The notes below the pieces were generated by a model. The model searched no databases. It was not told the origin of the DNA and saw only the letters and a program-made list of their open reading frames with translations. From the NCBI GenBank assembly GCA_003022005.1, contig PXRQ01000081.1, positions 16,066-80,065 on the forward strand: DNA of 64,000 bases. The letters are read 5' to 3'. The first letter of the stretch is position 1; every line of letters starts with the position of its first letter. The DNA is from Halobacteriales archaeon QS_5_70_15. GTDB lineage: Archaea; Halobacteriota; Halobacteria; Halobacteriales; Haloarculaceae. The position numbers and the translations under genes are program-made. Positions 18,018-26,697 of the stretch are shown here, in pieces.

Positions 18018-18809
18018 ATGGACCTCGACATCGAGGGGAACGCGGCGCTGGTGCTGGCATCGAGCAGCGGCCTCGGGAAGGCGTCCGCGACCGCGCTCGC
18101 CCGGGAGGGTGTCGACGTCGCGATCAACGGCCGGGAGGAGGAGCGTCTCGCGGCCGCCGCCGAGGAGGTTCGCGAGACCGCGACCGGGGAGGTTCGCCCC
18201 CTGACCGGCGACCTCACCGACCGCGAGGACGTCGAGGGGGTAGTCGAGCGAACCGTCGACGAGTTCGGCCGCCTGGACCACCTCGTCGTCAGTTCGGGGG
18301 GACCCACCCGGCTCCGGTTTCGGGGGACGACCGACGAGGACTGGTACGACGCCTACGACCTGCTGGTGATGAGCGTCGTCCGGGCGGTCCGCGAGGCCGT
18401 CCCGCACCTCCGCGAGGACGGCGGCGGGACGGTCGTGAACATCACCTCCCGGGTCGTCAAGGAGGCTTCGCCGTCGAACGTGCTCTCCAGTTCGGTCCGG
18501 ATGGCGGTCGTCGGCCTCGAAAAGACGCTTTCGGAGGAGCTGGCACCCGAGGTCCGGTGCAACGCCGTCCTCCCCGGCGCTCACCGGACCCCGCGGATCA
18601 CCGACGGGGCCGAGGCGGCGGTCGATCGCGGCGAGTTCGACTCGCTCGAGGACGCGCTCGCCGAACGAGCGGAGGGCATCCCGCTCGAACGGATCGGGGA
18701 CCCGATGGAACTCGGCGACACCGTCGCCTTCCTCTCCTCGCCCCGCTCCGGGTTCATCAACGGGCAGGCCGTCGTCGTCGACGGGGGCAGCGTCGCCTCG
18801 AACCTCTGA
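18018..18809 (+). CDS. Atypical short-chain dehydrogenase with Ser/Arg in place of Tyr/Lys, 263 aa
   Basis: The fold is that of an SDR: a nucleotide loop ASSSGLG (14-20) without the usual TGxxxGxG Thr-Gly start, SSGGP near 92-96, and NITSR near 141. At the position of the catalytic YxxxK it reads SSSVR, so Ser157 and Arg161 stand where Tyr and Lys should be. A paralogue at 42520 has the same replacement, so this is a family trait and not a mutation. Catalysis must differ or be absent. A gtttatcgc box lies 26 bases upstream of the ATG. It is downstream of an HpcH aldolase and probably in its pathway. Confidence 0.8.
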   Translation: MDLDIEGNAALVLASSSGLGKASATALAREGVDVAINGREEERLAAAAEEVRETATGEVRPLTGDLTDREDVEGVVERTVDEFGRLDHLVVSSGGPTRLRFRGTTDEDWYDAYDLLVMSVVRAVREAVPHLREDGGGTVVNITSRVVKEASPSNVLSSSVRMAVVGLEKTLSEELAPEVRCNAVLPGAHRTPRITDGAEAAVDRGEFDSLEDALAERAEGIPLERIGDPMELGDTVAFLSSPRSGFINGQAVVVDGGSVASNL

Positions 18810-19110
18810 TACGGACGGTCGCAGTCCCCCACCGGAGATCGACGCCGAGGTCGGAGCGCTGACCGGCGACTTCGGCGACGTGCGGGGGTCGATCCGCCGC
18901 GGTCGAGGCACAGTACCGCGAGAGACGCGACGAGATCCTCCCCCGTCCGGGCGAGATGGGGTTCGACGCGCCGTCGCGGAGGCGACCGGCTTTCCCAGCC
19001 GGACCCGCGGGTCGCTCTCCGGCGGACCCGCGAGTCGCTCCGTAGTACGGTCCGATCCTCTCGACACTGGACTCCGGTACTCTTACGTCGCCGTGTCCGA
19101 ACCGCGGAGC
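18810..19110. other. Spacer with possible protein-coding debris
   Basis: The first bases after the SDR stop read tacggacggtcgcagt, resembling a half palindromic element without a matching second arm. The plus strand near 18905-18970 briefly encodes a helical, protein-like run (QYRERRDEILPRPGEMGF) without a start or a family I know. I see no intact gene. The TATA-like actcttacg for the next gene is at 19078-19086. Confidence 0.4.
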
Positions 19111-19575
19111 ATGGAGGGGACCGTCGAGTCCATACACGTCGCCCCCGTGGCGACGGAGCCGGTGGAGTCACGCGAGTCGGTCGAGGCCGTCGCCGGGAAG
19201 GGGCTACGCGGCGACCGCTACTTCGACGCGGAGGGGACGTTCTCGAACGCCGCGGACGGCGGGAACGAACTCACGCTCGTCGAGCTGGAGGCCATCGCGG
19301 CCATCGAACGCGAATCCGGCGTCGAACTCGAACCGGGCGAGCACCGCCGCAACCTCACTACGTCGGGGGTCGCGCTGAACCACCTCGTCGGCGAGCGGTT
19401 CCGGGTTGGCGAGGTCGTCTGCCGGGGTGTCAGACTGTGCGAGCCGTGCAGTCACCTCGAATCGCTGACCGAAGACGGCGTCGTGGAGGCGCTGACCCAC
19501 CGGGGCGGGCTCCGCGCGGACATCGAGGAGGGTGGGGTTATCGGGGTCGGGGACGGGGTCGAGCGGGTCGAGTGA
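19111..19575 (+). CDS. MOSC domain protein, 154 aa
   Basis: This is a small MOSC-domain protein (the C-terminal domain of molybdenum cofactor sulfurases), a fold that binds molybdenum cofactor or moves sulfur from a conserved Cys. Visible are GLRGDRYF (31-38), the ELTLVELEAI segment near 53-62, RRNLTTSGVALNHLVG (79-94) and cysteines 110 and 113 in VRLCEPCSHLE. The length is typical for the stand-alone form. A cofactor-related role fits the tungsten oxidoreductase and MoaD-like genes some 5 kb downstream, but no direct linkage is seen. The start has a box 28 bases upstream. Confidence 0.82.
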   Translation: MEGTVESIHVAPVATEPVESRESVEAVAGKGLRGDRYFDAEGTFSNAADGGNELTLVELEAIAAIERESGVELEPGEHRRNLTTSGVALNHLVGERFRVGEVVCRGVRLCEPCSHLESLTEDGVVEALTHRGGLRADIEEGGVIGVGDGVERVE

Positions 19576-19653
19576 CCCGTGCCGGAGGCCCCGACCCGGC
19601 GGTCGTCCGTCAGATGCCAACACCTATCAGGAATCCCGCTGCACGGCCGCCGT

Positions 19654-20919
19654 ATGCCGGACTCGAAGTACAGGAAGCTGGTAGCGGACATGATCGGCGG
19701 CGTGGGCTGGCGGGACCTGAGCGAGGGCCCCGAGCGCCGCGTTCCCGACCGCGACGTCGGGATCACGGGGATCGAGTGCAGGGTGGTCGAGGGGAACTTC
19801 CCGTGGAACCTGATCCGGGTCCACACCGACGCGGGCATCTACGGGCTCGGGGAGGCGTTCCCCGGCCCGGCGAGTGAGTACGTCGAGTTCCTCGAACCCG
19901 GGCTGGTGGGTCAGAACCCGCTCGACGTCGACCGGCTGGTCGAGCACATGACACAGCTGCTCTCGGGGCTCGGCGGGTCGCTCGGCTACTCGCAGGCGGC
20001 GATCAGCGGCATCGAGACCGCCTGCTGGGACATCGCGGGAAAGGTCACGGGCCTGCCGGTCTACCAGCTGCTGGGCGGCAAGTACCGCGACGACGTGACG
20101 ATCTACGCGGACTGTCACGCCGGCGAGGACCTGGCGGCCGCCGCGGACGTCGAGCCCCGGGAGATCTACACGCCGGAGTCCTACGCCAGGGCGGCCGAGG
20201 AGGTCGTCGACGAGGGGTTCGACGCCCTGAAGTTCGACCTCGACGTGAAGGTCGAACCCGCCGACACCGCGACCCGCCGGCTCTCGACCGACGCCATCCA
20301 GCACAAGGCCGACATCGTCGAAGCGGTGAGGGAGGCCATCGGCGACGAGCCGACGCTTGGGTTCGACCTCCACTGGAACTTCTCGGTCGAGACGGCGACG
20401 AAGGTCGCCCGGAAACTCGAACCGTACGACCTCGACTGGCTCGAGGACCCCGTCCCACCGGAGAACGTCGACGCCCACCGGAAGGTGACCGAGAGCACGA
20501 GCACACCCATCCTCGCCGGCGAGAACGTCACCAGGGTCGAGGGGTTCGTCCCCTTCCTGACCGACCAGGCCATCGACCTCGTCGCGCCGGACGTCCAGAA
20601 GTGCGGGGGCCTGCTCGAACTGCGGAAGATCGCCGCGCTCGCCGACGCCTTCGACGTCCCCGTCGCCCCCCACAACATCTCCAGCCCCGTCGGGACGATG
20701 GCGAGCGTCCACGCCTGCTCGACGGTCCCGGGCGCGTTCGCGCTGGAGTACCACGCCCGCGAGGTCGAGTGGTGGGACGACCTCCACGACGGCGACGACC
20801 CGCTCATCGAGGAGGGTGCAATCGCCGTCCCGGAGGAGCCCGGACTGGGTATCGACCTCGACTACGACGTGCTGGCCGAGCACCTCGCTCCCGGCCAGGA
20901 ACCACTCGAGCCGGTCTGA
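19654..20919 (+). CDS. MR/MLE family sugar-acid dehydratase (galactonate/gluconate dehydratase-like), 421 aa
   Basis: This enolase-superfamily dehydratase has all key residues: Lys193 in ALKFDLD, Asp238 and His240 in FDLHWNF, Glu264 in WLEDPVPPEN, Glu290 in AGENVTR, and His340 in APHNISSP. This matches the gluconate/galactonate dehydratase-like group, which removes water from an aldonic acid to give a 2-keto-3-deoxy acid. It closely resembles the proteins at 35732 and 54592, and shows what the latter has lost. The start follows a cacctatcag patch by 28 bases. The downstream neighbours are pseudogenes on the other strand. Confidence 0.85.
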   Translation: MPDSKYRKLVADMIGGVGWRDLSEGPERRVPDRDVGITGIECRVVEGNFPWNLIRVHTDAGIYGLGEAFPGPASEYVEFLEPGLVGQNPLDVDRLVEHMTQLLSGLGGSLGYSQAAISGIETACWDIAGKVTGLPVYQLLGGKYRDDVTIYADCHAGEDLAAAADVEPREIYTPESYARAAEEVVDEGFDALKFDLDVKVEPADTATRRLSTDAIQHKADIVEAVREAIGDEPTLGFDLHWNFSVETATKVARKLEPYDLDWLEDPVPPENVDAHRKVTESTSTPILAGENVTRVEGFVPFLTDQAIDLVAPDVQKCGGLLELRKIAALADAFDVPVAPHNISSPVGTMASVHACSTVPGAFALEYHAREVEWWDDLHDGDDPLIEEGAIAVPEEPGLGIDLDYDVLAEHLAPGQEPLEPV

Positions 20920-20996
20920 CCCGCGATCCGACGCGCCGGCGCTCTCGAACCGTCGTCCCCGGGTGATCGTACGACCGCGAGCGGCTACGCGCTCGG

Positions 20997-21788
20997 CTAC
21001 GGTCCCCCGAGCACCTCCGGGTCGTGGCTGCCGAGCAGGGCACCGTCCCGTCCGACCCGCTCGCGCACGCGGGCGACGCTCTCGTAGCACGCCGCGAGGT
21101 CGACGTGGAGGCCGGGCGGGACGTACGGCGGGTCGTAGTCGACCGGCTCGACCTCGATGACCTCGCCGCGGACGTCCCGTATCTCCGTCGCGTCCGGACG
21201 GAGGTTCTGCCGGCAGTAGACCAGGTCACAGGCCAGCGCGTACCTGCCGGCGGGCGTCTCGACGACCACCGACTGCGTCCCCTCGGTGTGCCCGGGCGTG
21301 TCCAGGAGTTCGACGCCCGGGCAGAGCCGGTACCCGCGTCGAGGAGCGTGAGATCGGCGTTCCCGAGCGCCGCGGCGTGCTCCTCTAAGTAGGCCCGCTC
21401 CATGTACGGGAGGCGGTCACGGGCCGCCGCGAGCTCCGAGCGCTGGAGGAGCACCTCCGCCTCGGCGAAGAGGTCGACGTTGGCGGCGTGGTCGTGGTGG
21501 AGGTGGGTCAGTACGAGGTGGTCGACGTCGGCCGGCGAGAGGCCGTGCTCGACCAACCCCTCTCGGATCGGCTCTGCCCCGCCGTCCGGGATCGACCGGC
21601 CGGCGACCTCGCCCCGCTCCGCACCCGCGTCGACGACGACAACCGGGTCGTCGGGGGCCGCGGGTTCCTCGGGCAACGGGAAAGGCCCTGACCGGCGAGG
21701 CGACCGTCACGTCCTCGTCGAGCAGGTAGGTGAGGGCGTTCTTCGGGAGATCGAGGGTGCCACAGCGGATGGGGTGGACGGTGTACAT
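20997..21788 (-). pseudogene. Metallo-beta-lactamase-fold hydrolase, two frameshifts
   Basis: The product would be a lactonase-like metallo-hydrolase (AiiA type). It begins MYTVHPIRCGTLDLPKNA at 21788, changes frame near 21683 inside cctttcccg, continues through the metal motif THLHHDHAANVD, and changes frame again near 21342. It then ends with DTPGHTEGTQSVVVET and LGSHDPEVLGGP at the TAG 20997-20999. All zinc-motif regions can be pieced together across frames, so the gene was once complete, at about 260 residues. As given it would not be made. Two single-base errors in the assembly are the alternative. Confidence 0.75.
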
Positions 21789-21891
21789 TTCGTCTCCCCT
21801 CTCGACGGAGTGGGTGGTAAAGCTACGGCGGGTCGGGGGGTCCGGGGTCGAGCGTCGTCCGGCGGAGTCAGTCTCGACCGGTCGCGGTCGG

Positions 21892-22627
21892 CTACTGCCC
21901 CACGGCCAGTACCTCCTGCTCCTCGGTCGCGACGTAGACCGACTCTCCGGCCACGCGGTCCCCCCCGCGACGGCGGGTAGCGCCGGTGACGCCGTGGCCG
22001 ACGCCCGTCCGCCAGTGCTCGGCCCCCTCAGCGGCGTCGAACGCGTAGACGACCCCGCGGGGGACGGTCGCGTAGACGATCCCATCGGCGACCGTCGGCG
22101 ACGCGGTGAACCCCCCGCGGCCCCTGACCTGCCAGAGGAACTCGTCGGCGGGTCGGTCCGTTCCCTCCGGGCTCTCCCCGCCCTCGCCGCTCCCGGCGCC
22201 CGACCCGCCCCCCTCGGCCAGCGCGTGGAGGTACCCCCCGCCGTCGGCCACGGAGACCGTCCCGCCCTCGACGGCCGGGGTCCCGAACAGCGGGAACGAG
22301 GCCCGGGACAGCCACCGTCGCTCGCCGGTCTCCCGATCCAGCGCGCGTTCCCGTGGAGAGTGCCGACGTAGACCGTGTCCCCGACGACCGCGGGCGACGC
22401 GTTGGCGCTCCGCTCGACCGTGATCCGCCAGCGCTCGCCCGGCCCGGACGCCCCCGGCGAATCCGGCGAGACGCCGGTGTTGGCCTCGTCGTGGCCGAAC
22501 ATCCGCCAGTCGCCCATCGCCGACCGTCGTCTACGGGCACCGGCGTCTCGCGACACCCGGCCAGCGACCCGACGACCCCGACTCCGAGACCCGAGAGCAC
22601 GTCCCGCCGGGTTATCCCGCGACTCAT
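21892..22627 (-). pseudogene. PQQ-like beta-propeller Tat lipoprotein, frameshifted and shortened
   Basis: From ATG 22627 the reading begins with a twin-arginine lipoprotein signal (TRRDVLSGLGVG, then lipobox LAGC), so the product would be anchored outside the cell. It then shows pieces of a PQQ-type propeller in different frames: DWRMFGHDEANTGVSP, ANASPAVVGDTVYVGTLHG, FTASPTVADGIVYATVPRG and SVYVATEEQEVLAVG. Frame changes lie near 22520 and 22345, with perhaps another near 21975. Total length is about 245 codons against 400 or so expected, so propeller blades have also been deleted. It is a pseudogene beside another pseudogene. Confidence 0.7.
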
Positions 22628-22979
22628 ACCCGCGGGTCGGGGCTGAGAGAGAAAAAGACGGCGTGGCCGTGCGGGAGCGCTACCAGGCCTTGGTCCGGTG
22701 GTTCCCGACGGACGAGCGACCGCACCGACCGCGCTCCTCGTCACGGTCGGTGATCGCCGGTAACCGACGACAGCCGGCGGTAGCGTGGTGGTCATCGGCG
22801 CTCGTAAGCGTCCCTGCGTGGCTCTCCTCCGCGTCATCCGCCTCTGTGTCATCCGCCATCGTGTCGTCGGCCCTCTATCGTCTCCGGTCCGTCCCGGCCC
22901 GTCGATCCCCCGCTCTCGGATACGGCACGACCGCCGAGACCTCCCGCGCTTCGAGGGGGTCGACCGGTCGCTCACCGAT
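22628..22979. other. Spacer without a credible gene
   Basis: I see no supported gene here. A minus-strand frame from an ATG near 22860 to a TAG near 22682 encodes about 60 residues beginning MADDTEADDAEES, which is acidic like host proteins but then becomes basic and irregular. A short imperfect repeat (gcgtcatccgcc, gtgtcatccgcc) lies at about 22831-22862. Confidence 0.4.
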
Positions 22980-24149
22980 CTACGGGAGCCCGCTCGAGGC
23001 CTCGCGATCGAACAGTTCGTGACCGGTCCCCCGTCGCTCGACGAAGTCCCAGTCGATCTCGACGCCCAGACCCGGGCCCTCGGGGATCCCGACGTGCCCG
23101 TCCGAATCGACCCGCTCGGGCGACTCGACGAACCCCTGGTCGACCATCCAGTCGATGCCCTGCGGGTGGAGCAGGGCGTGTTCGTAGTAGTTGGTGTTGC
23201 GGATGGCGGTCATGCAGTGGAGGTGTGAGGGCCCGCCGACGTGGAGTTCGACGTCGCGGCCGAACCCCTCGACGGCGTGTGCGATCTTCATCACGCCCGT
23301 GATGCCGCAGTCGAGGTGTGCCTCGGCCCGGACCAGGTCGAGCGCGTCGTTCGCGAGGTGGTCGACGCGGCCGAACGGTCCCCCGCGGACGTGCTCGACG
23401 CCGAGGACCGGCGTGTCGAGGTCGCGCGCGAGGTTGCGGTTCATCTCGATGCTCTCCCCGCCGTCCGCCATCGGGTCCTCGTACCAGTAGAAGTCGAGTT
23501 CGTCACAGACCTGACCCACACGGAGGGTCTCGGCGTAGGTGTCGTACTCGCTCGCCGGGTCGATCATCAGGTCCATCTCCCCGCCGACCCGCTCGTGGAT
23601 CGCCCGGCAGATGGCGATGTCCTCGTCCGGGTCGCCGAAGCCGTGGATCTTGAACCCGGGATACCCTTCGTCCAGACACCGCTCGGCGTAGTCGGCGTAC
23701 GCCTCGGGGGAGTTCAGGCCGTCGGGCTGCTCGTCGGCCATGAACGTCGACGCGTAGGCCGGGACGGGGTCGGGGGTTCCGCCGAGCAGCGCGTAGACCG
23801 GCTCGTCGAAGTGCTTCCCGGCGAGGTCCCACAGCGCCACGTCGATCGGGCCGACACCGGCGTGGTCGAGGTGGCGGAACCGCGTCCAGAGGTCCTGCCA
23901 GAGTTCCTCGCGCTCGAGGGGATCCCGGCCGATCAGGGTGCCGGCGGCCATCCGGACCTGCGCCAGCATCGCCGGGACGAAGTAGAACCCGCGGTAGTGA
24001 CCCTCGCTCCCGTCCGCGGTCCTGATGGTGAGCACGAACCCCGGCGGCTCGAGGGTGGTGCCCGGCTCGTACGCCTGCCGGTTGTTCCACGTCCCGACGT
24101 CCTCGAGTTCGAAGTCGAACTCGTGTATCTCCACCTCGGTGATGCGCAT
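22980..24149 (-). CDS. MR/MLE (mandelate racemase) family enzyme, 389 aa
   Basis: This is a complete enolase-superfamily protein. It shows Lys167 in FKIHGFGD (Lys-x-His instead of Lys-x-Lys), Asp197 in MIDPAS, Glu224 in YEDPM, Glu252 in GVEHVRG, and a late HVGGPSHLHC segment near 300 where the catalytic His is expected. The set suggests a sugar-acid dehydratase or related enzyme; the substrate is unknown. It resembles the broken gene at 43317 in this arrangement (FKIHVWDGD, TEHVRG). A cgtaaaac patch lies 27 bases upstream of ATG 24149. It is on the same strand as, but probably separate from, the MoaD-like gene behind it. Confidence 0.84.
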   Translation of the reverse strand: MRITEVEIHEFDFELEDVGTWNNRQAYEPGTTLEPPGFVLTIRTADGSEGHYRGFYFVPAMLAQVRMAAGTLIGRDPLEREELWQDLWTRFRHLDHAGVGPIDVALWDLAGKHFDEPVYALLGGTPDPVPAYASTFMADEQPDGLNSPEAYADYAERCLDEGYPGFKIHGFGDPDEDIAICRAIHERVGGEMDLMIDPASEYDTYAETLRVGQVCDELDFYWYEDPMADGGESIEMNRNLARDLDTPVLGVEHVRGGPFGRVDHLANDALDLVRAEAHLDCGITGVMKIAHAVEGFGRDVELHVGGPSHLHCMTAIRNTNYYEHALLHPQGIDWMVDQGFVESPERVDSDGHVGIPEGPGLGVEIDWDFVERRGTGHELFDREASSGLP

Positions 24150-24211
24150 GACACTCCCTCTCGTGGGGGTGACGTAAAACCCCGCGGCGCCGGGGGGCAG
24201 GGCCCCCGGTC

Positions 24212-24454
24212 CTACCCCTCCGGCATCGGCGAATCGGTAACGCTGATCACGTCGCCGTCGGCGAGTTCCGTCCCGCGGTCGAGGTGCCGGCGCTCGCGCA
24301 TCACCACCGAGCCGGTCGGCAGGTCGCCGTCGGCGCGGTCGGCCAGGGCCGCCAGCGCGTCACCCACCGTCGCCCCGTCGGCCAGTTCGAGCGCGACAGA
24401 CGACTCGCCGACCGACCGGCGGACCGCGCCGTAACACCGGAGTTCGACTCGCAT
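24212..24454 (-). CDS. MoaD/ThiS-like ubiquitin-fold protein ending in a single Gly, 80 aa
   Basis: The sequence (MRVELRCYGAVRRSVGES, ELADGATVGDALAALAD near 23-39, DGDVISVTDS near 66-75) is that of a beta-grasp sulfur-carrier protein of the MoaD/ThiS type. Active carriers end in Gly-Gly, which is adenylated and thiocarboxylated. This one ends MPEG, with only one Gly, so it may not carry sulfur in the standard way. It is divergent from a second MoaD-like gene at 24540, across 85 bases, and close to a tungsten-type aldehyde oxidoreductase whose pterin cofactor needs a MoaD. The role is inferred from context. Confidence 0.75.
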   Translation of the reverse strand: MRVELRCYGAVRRSVGESSVALELADGATVGDALAALADRADGDLPTGSVVMRERRHLDRGTELADGDVISVTDSPMPEG

Positions 24455-26474
24455 ATCCCCTCCGAGTAGCGCGGTCCCCATGAGCGTTCCCGCCGTGGAC
24501 CGCCGGTTTACAAGACGGGGGCGCGAGTAGCTGCCGCCGATGAACGTCGAGTTGCAGTGCTTCGGACCGGTGCGGGAGGCGGTGGGAGCGAAGACCGCGG
24601 AGCGCGAACTGGCCGAGGGGGCGACCGTCGGCGACCTGCTCGCCGAACTGGCCGCCGAGAGTCCCGACCTGGAGGGTCAGCTCCTCGACGGGACGGGCGA
24701 GGTGGACGAGAGTATCAACGTGACCGTCGAGGGACGGAACGTCCGCCAGCTGGACGGCGCCGGGACGACGCTTACGGAGGGCGACGTCGTGCGTATCGCG
24801 CCGCCTGTCGTCGGCGACCGCGTGGTCCTCGACCCTCGAGTCAGGGACGGTCCCGTCGTCGTTCCACCCGCGGAGCTCGTAGTACTCGTCGAGCGCGGCC
24901 TCGAAGTCCGGGAGCTCGTACGGCAGCCGGTCGTCCGAGCGGTCCATCCCCCGCTGGTTGTTGAAGTGCCGCTCGAGTTCGATCACGCGGGCGCCGATCT
25001 CGAGGAAGTCGTCGTAGTCGCAGTCGAACAGGGCTTCGAGCACCCCCTCGGTGACGTAGTCGTCCTCGCCGAAGGCACAGATGATGGCCGAGTCGCGGAC
25101 CGCGGCCCTGTTCTCGCGGTCGAGCACGACGGCGGGCTTGCCCTCGAGGCCGACCGGGTCGATCTCGCCGTCGTACTCCACGCGGAGCGTCGTGGAGTAC
25201 ATGTGGTCCGCGCCGCGGTTGGCGACGGCGTAGCTGAACCCCTGTCCGTTGATCGCCCGGCCGTCGTGGGCGGCGAACTCGAGCCCCTTCACGCTCCAGT
25301 TCTCGACGCCGAGCTCACCGTGACAGCGGGCGACGCCCTCGGCGAGCAGGTCGCCGACGCCCTCCCGGTGGGCGATCTTCTCGACCGTCTCGTGGATCAG
25401 GTCGGCGTTGCCGAACTCGTCCTCGGACATCAGGTAGGCGGCGACCGTGTCGCCCGCCGAGATGGTGTCCAGCCCGAGCCGGTCGCACAGCTCGTTGGAC
25501 TTCATCACGTCGACCACGTCGTCGACCCCGCAGTTCGACCCGAACGACATGACCGTCTCGAACTCCGGCCCCTCCGTCTCGAGGCCCGTCGCCTCGTCGC
25601 GGGTCGGGAGCTTGCACGCGAACGCGCACTGCGAGCAGGCGGCCTTCTTGTACTTCTTCGACTCGACGGCGTCGCCGTCGATGCCGTCGACCCCCTCGAA
25701 CTCCATCTCCGAGAAGTATCTGGTGGGCAGGGAGAAGTTGTCGTTGATGAACGCCGTGCCCGCGGTGGTCCCCTGGCGTTTCATCATGTCGTCGGCCGTG
25801 GCCGCGTGCCGGTGGAGCTCCATCTGGGTCTCCTGGGGGATGTCGACCTCGGGCGGGGAGTCGCCGTGGAACGTGACGGCCTTGACGTTCTTCGACCCCA
25901 GTACCGCGCCCAGCCCGCCCCGGCCGAACGCCCGGTTCTCGTAGGTCATGATGCAGGCGAACCGGACGAGGTTCTCGCCGGCCGGGCCGATACAGGCGAT
26001 GTGCTCGGCCTCGAGCCCGTGGTTCTCGGTCATGTAGTCGGTGACCTCGGGCACCTCGGCGCCCTCGAGTTCGGGGACGGCCTCGAACTCGACGCCCTCG
26101 TCGGTGACGTGGACGGCCAGCAGTTCGTCGCTCGCGCCGGTGATCTCGACTGCGCTGTAGCCCGCGTCGACGAAGTTCCGGGACATGTACCCCCCGGCGT
26201 TGGCCGACAGCAGCCCGTCGGTCAGCGGCGACAGCCCCGTCGCGTTCATCCGCCCCGTGAAGCTCGTGGTCGACATCTGGAGCGGGCCCGTCGAGAGGTA
26301 GACGGCGTTCTCCGCGCCGAACGGGTCGGCGTCGAACGGGATCCGGTCGTGTGCGAGCTTCGTCGCCAGCCCGCGCCCGCCGACGAACGCTCGCTGCTCG
26401 TCCTCGATGTCCACGTCGGTCGCCTCGCGCTCGCCGACGTCGACGCTCAGTAACGGCCCCTTCGCGTGTAGCAT
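24360..26474 (-). CDS. Tungsten-containing aldehyde ferredoxin oxidoreductase with abnormal C-terminal read-through
   Basis: The protein is an AOR-family enzyme, which oxidises aldehydes to acids with a tungsten bis-pterin and a [4Fe-4S] cluster. Marks are VGGRGLATKL near 31-40, the pterin-binding N-terminal domain (STGPLQMSTTSFTGRMN, then AGGYMSRN), cluster cysteines CSQCAFAC near 279-286, a further Cys near 313, and CDRLGLDTIS near 330. Real similarity ends near 24822 (about residue 551, at VPDSRVED). From there the frame has no stop and reads another 154 residues antisense to the MoaD-like genes. The tail is basic and not protein-like. The start at 26474 fits the TATA-like ctcataaaaag at 26499-26509. 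Confidence 0.82.
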   Translation of the reverse strand: MLHAKGPLLSVDVGEREATDVDIEDEQRAFVGGRGLATKLAHDRIPFDADPFGAENAVYLSTGPLQMSTTSFTGRMNATGLSPLTDGLLSANAGGYMSRNFVDAGYSAVEITGASDELLAVHVTDEGVEFEAVPELEGAEVPEVTDYMTENHGLEAEHIACIGPAGENLVRFACIMTYENRAFGRGGLGAVLGSKNVKAVTFHGDSPPEVDIPQETQMELHRHAATADDMMKRQGTTAGTAFINDNFSLPTRYFSEMEFEGVDGIDGDAVESKKYKKAACSQCAFACKLPTRDEATGLETEGPEFETVMSFGSNCGVDDVVDVMKSNELCDRLGLDTISAGDTVAAYLMSEDEFGNADLIHETVEKIAHREGVGDLLAEGVARCHGELGVENWSVKGLEFAAHDGRAINGQGFSYAVANRGADHMYSTTLRVEYDGEIDPVGLEGKPAVVLDRENRAAVRDSAIICAFGEDDYVTEGVLEALFDCDYDDFLEIGARVIELERHFNNQRGMDRSDDRLPYELPDFEAALDEYYELRGWNDDGTVPDSRVEDHAVADDRRRDTHDVALRKRRPGAVQLADVPSLDGHVDTLVHLARPVEELTLQVGTLGGQFGEQVADGRPLGQFALRGLRSHRLPHRSEALQLDVHRRQLLAPPSCKPAVHGGNAHGDRATRRGYASRTPVLRRGPPVGRRVVCRARTGRRGDGG
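24540..24815 (+). pseudogene. MoaD-like sulfur carrier with lost C-terminal Gly-Gly and stop
   Basis: From an ATG 28 bases after a gtttaca box, the frame encodes a beta-grasp protein (MNVELQCFGPVREAVGAKT, LAEGATVGDLLAELA, TLTEGDVVRIAPPVVG). Where GG and a stop should follow, it reads PPVVGDRVVLDP and runs on through the antisense strand of the aldehyde oxidoreductase gene to 26453. A functional carrier needs the terminal Gly-Gly, so this copy appears dead. The same event seems to have removed the stop of the facing oxidoreductase gene. Confidence 0.7.
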
Positions 26475-26697
26475 GTCACTCGGGTATGCGTGAGCCACTC
26501 ATAAAAAGTGCTCCCCACCGGAACCGCCGGTCGTTTACCTGCGCGAACAGGCGCGCCGAGTGACAGACCCGCCGGGGACACGGAGGGATGGACTGTCGTT
26601 CGCTCGGATACCACGTCCGTCACCGGGAGGGATAAGGCTCGCGAGCGAGAGGGTTCCGACGAGAGATGACCGCGCCGGACGCCGTCCCGTCCCGTCG

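Noticed and set aside
18807..18825. Further copy of the palindromic element after the SDR stop (tgatacggacggtcgcagt)
   Set aside because: The left-arm resemblance is partial and no second arm follows within 100 bases.
22682..22860. Small minus-strand gene beginning MADDTEADDAEES
   Set aside because: Only the start looks host-like; the rest is basic, there is no promoter and I know no family. Mentioned only as a spacer note.
24540..26453. 637-codon plus-strand frame starting as a MoaD-like protein
   Set aside because: Only the first 90 codons are MoaD-like. The rest is the antisense of the aldehyde oxidoreductase, so it is a read-through after stop loss.
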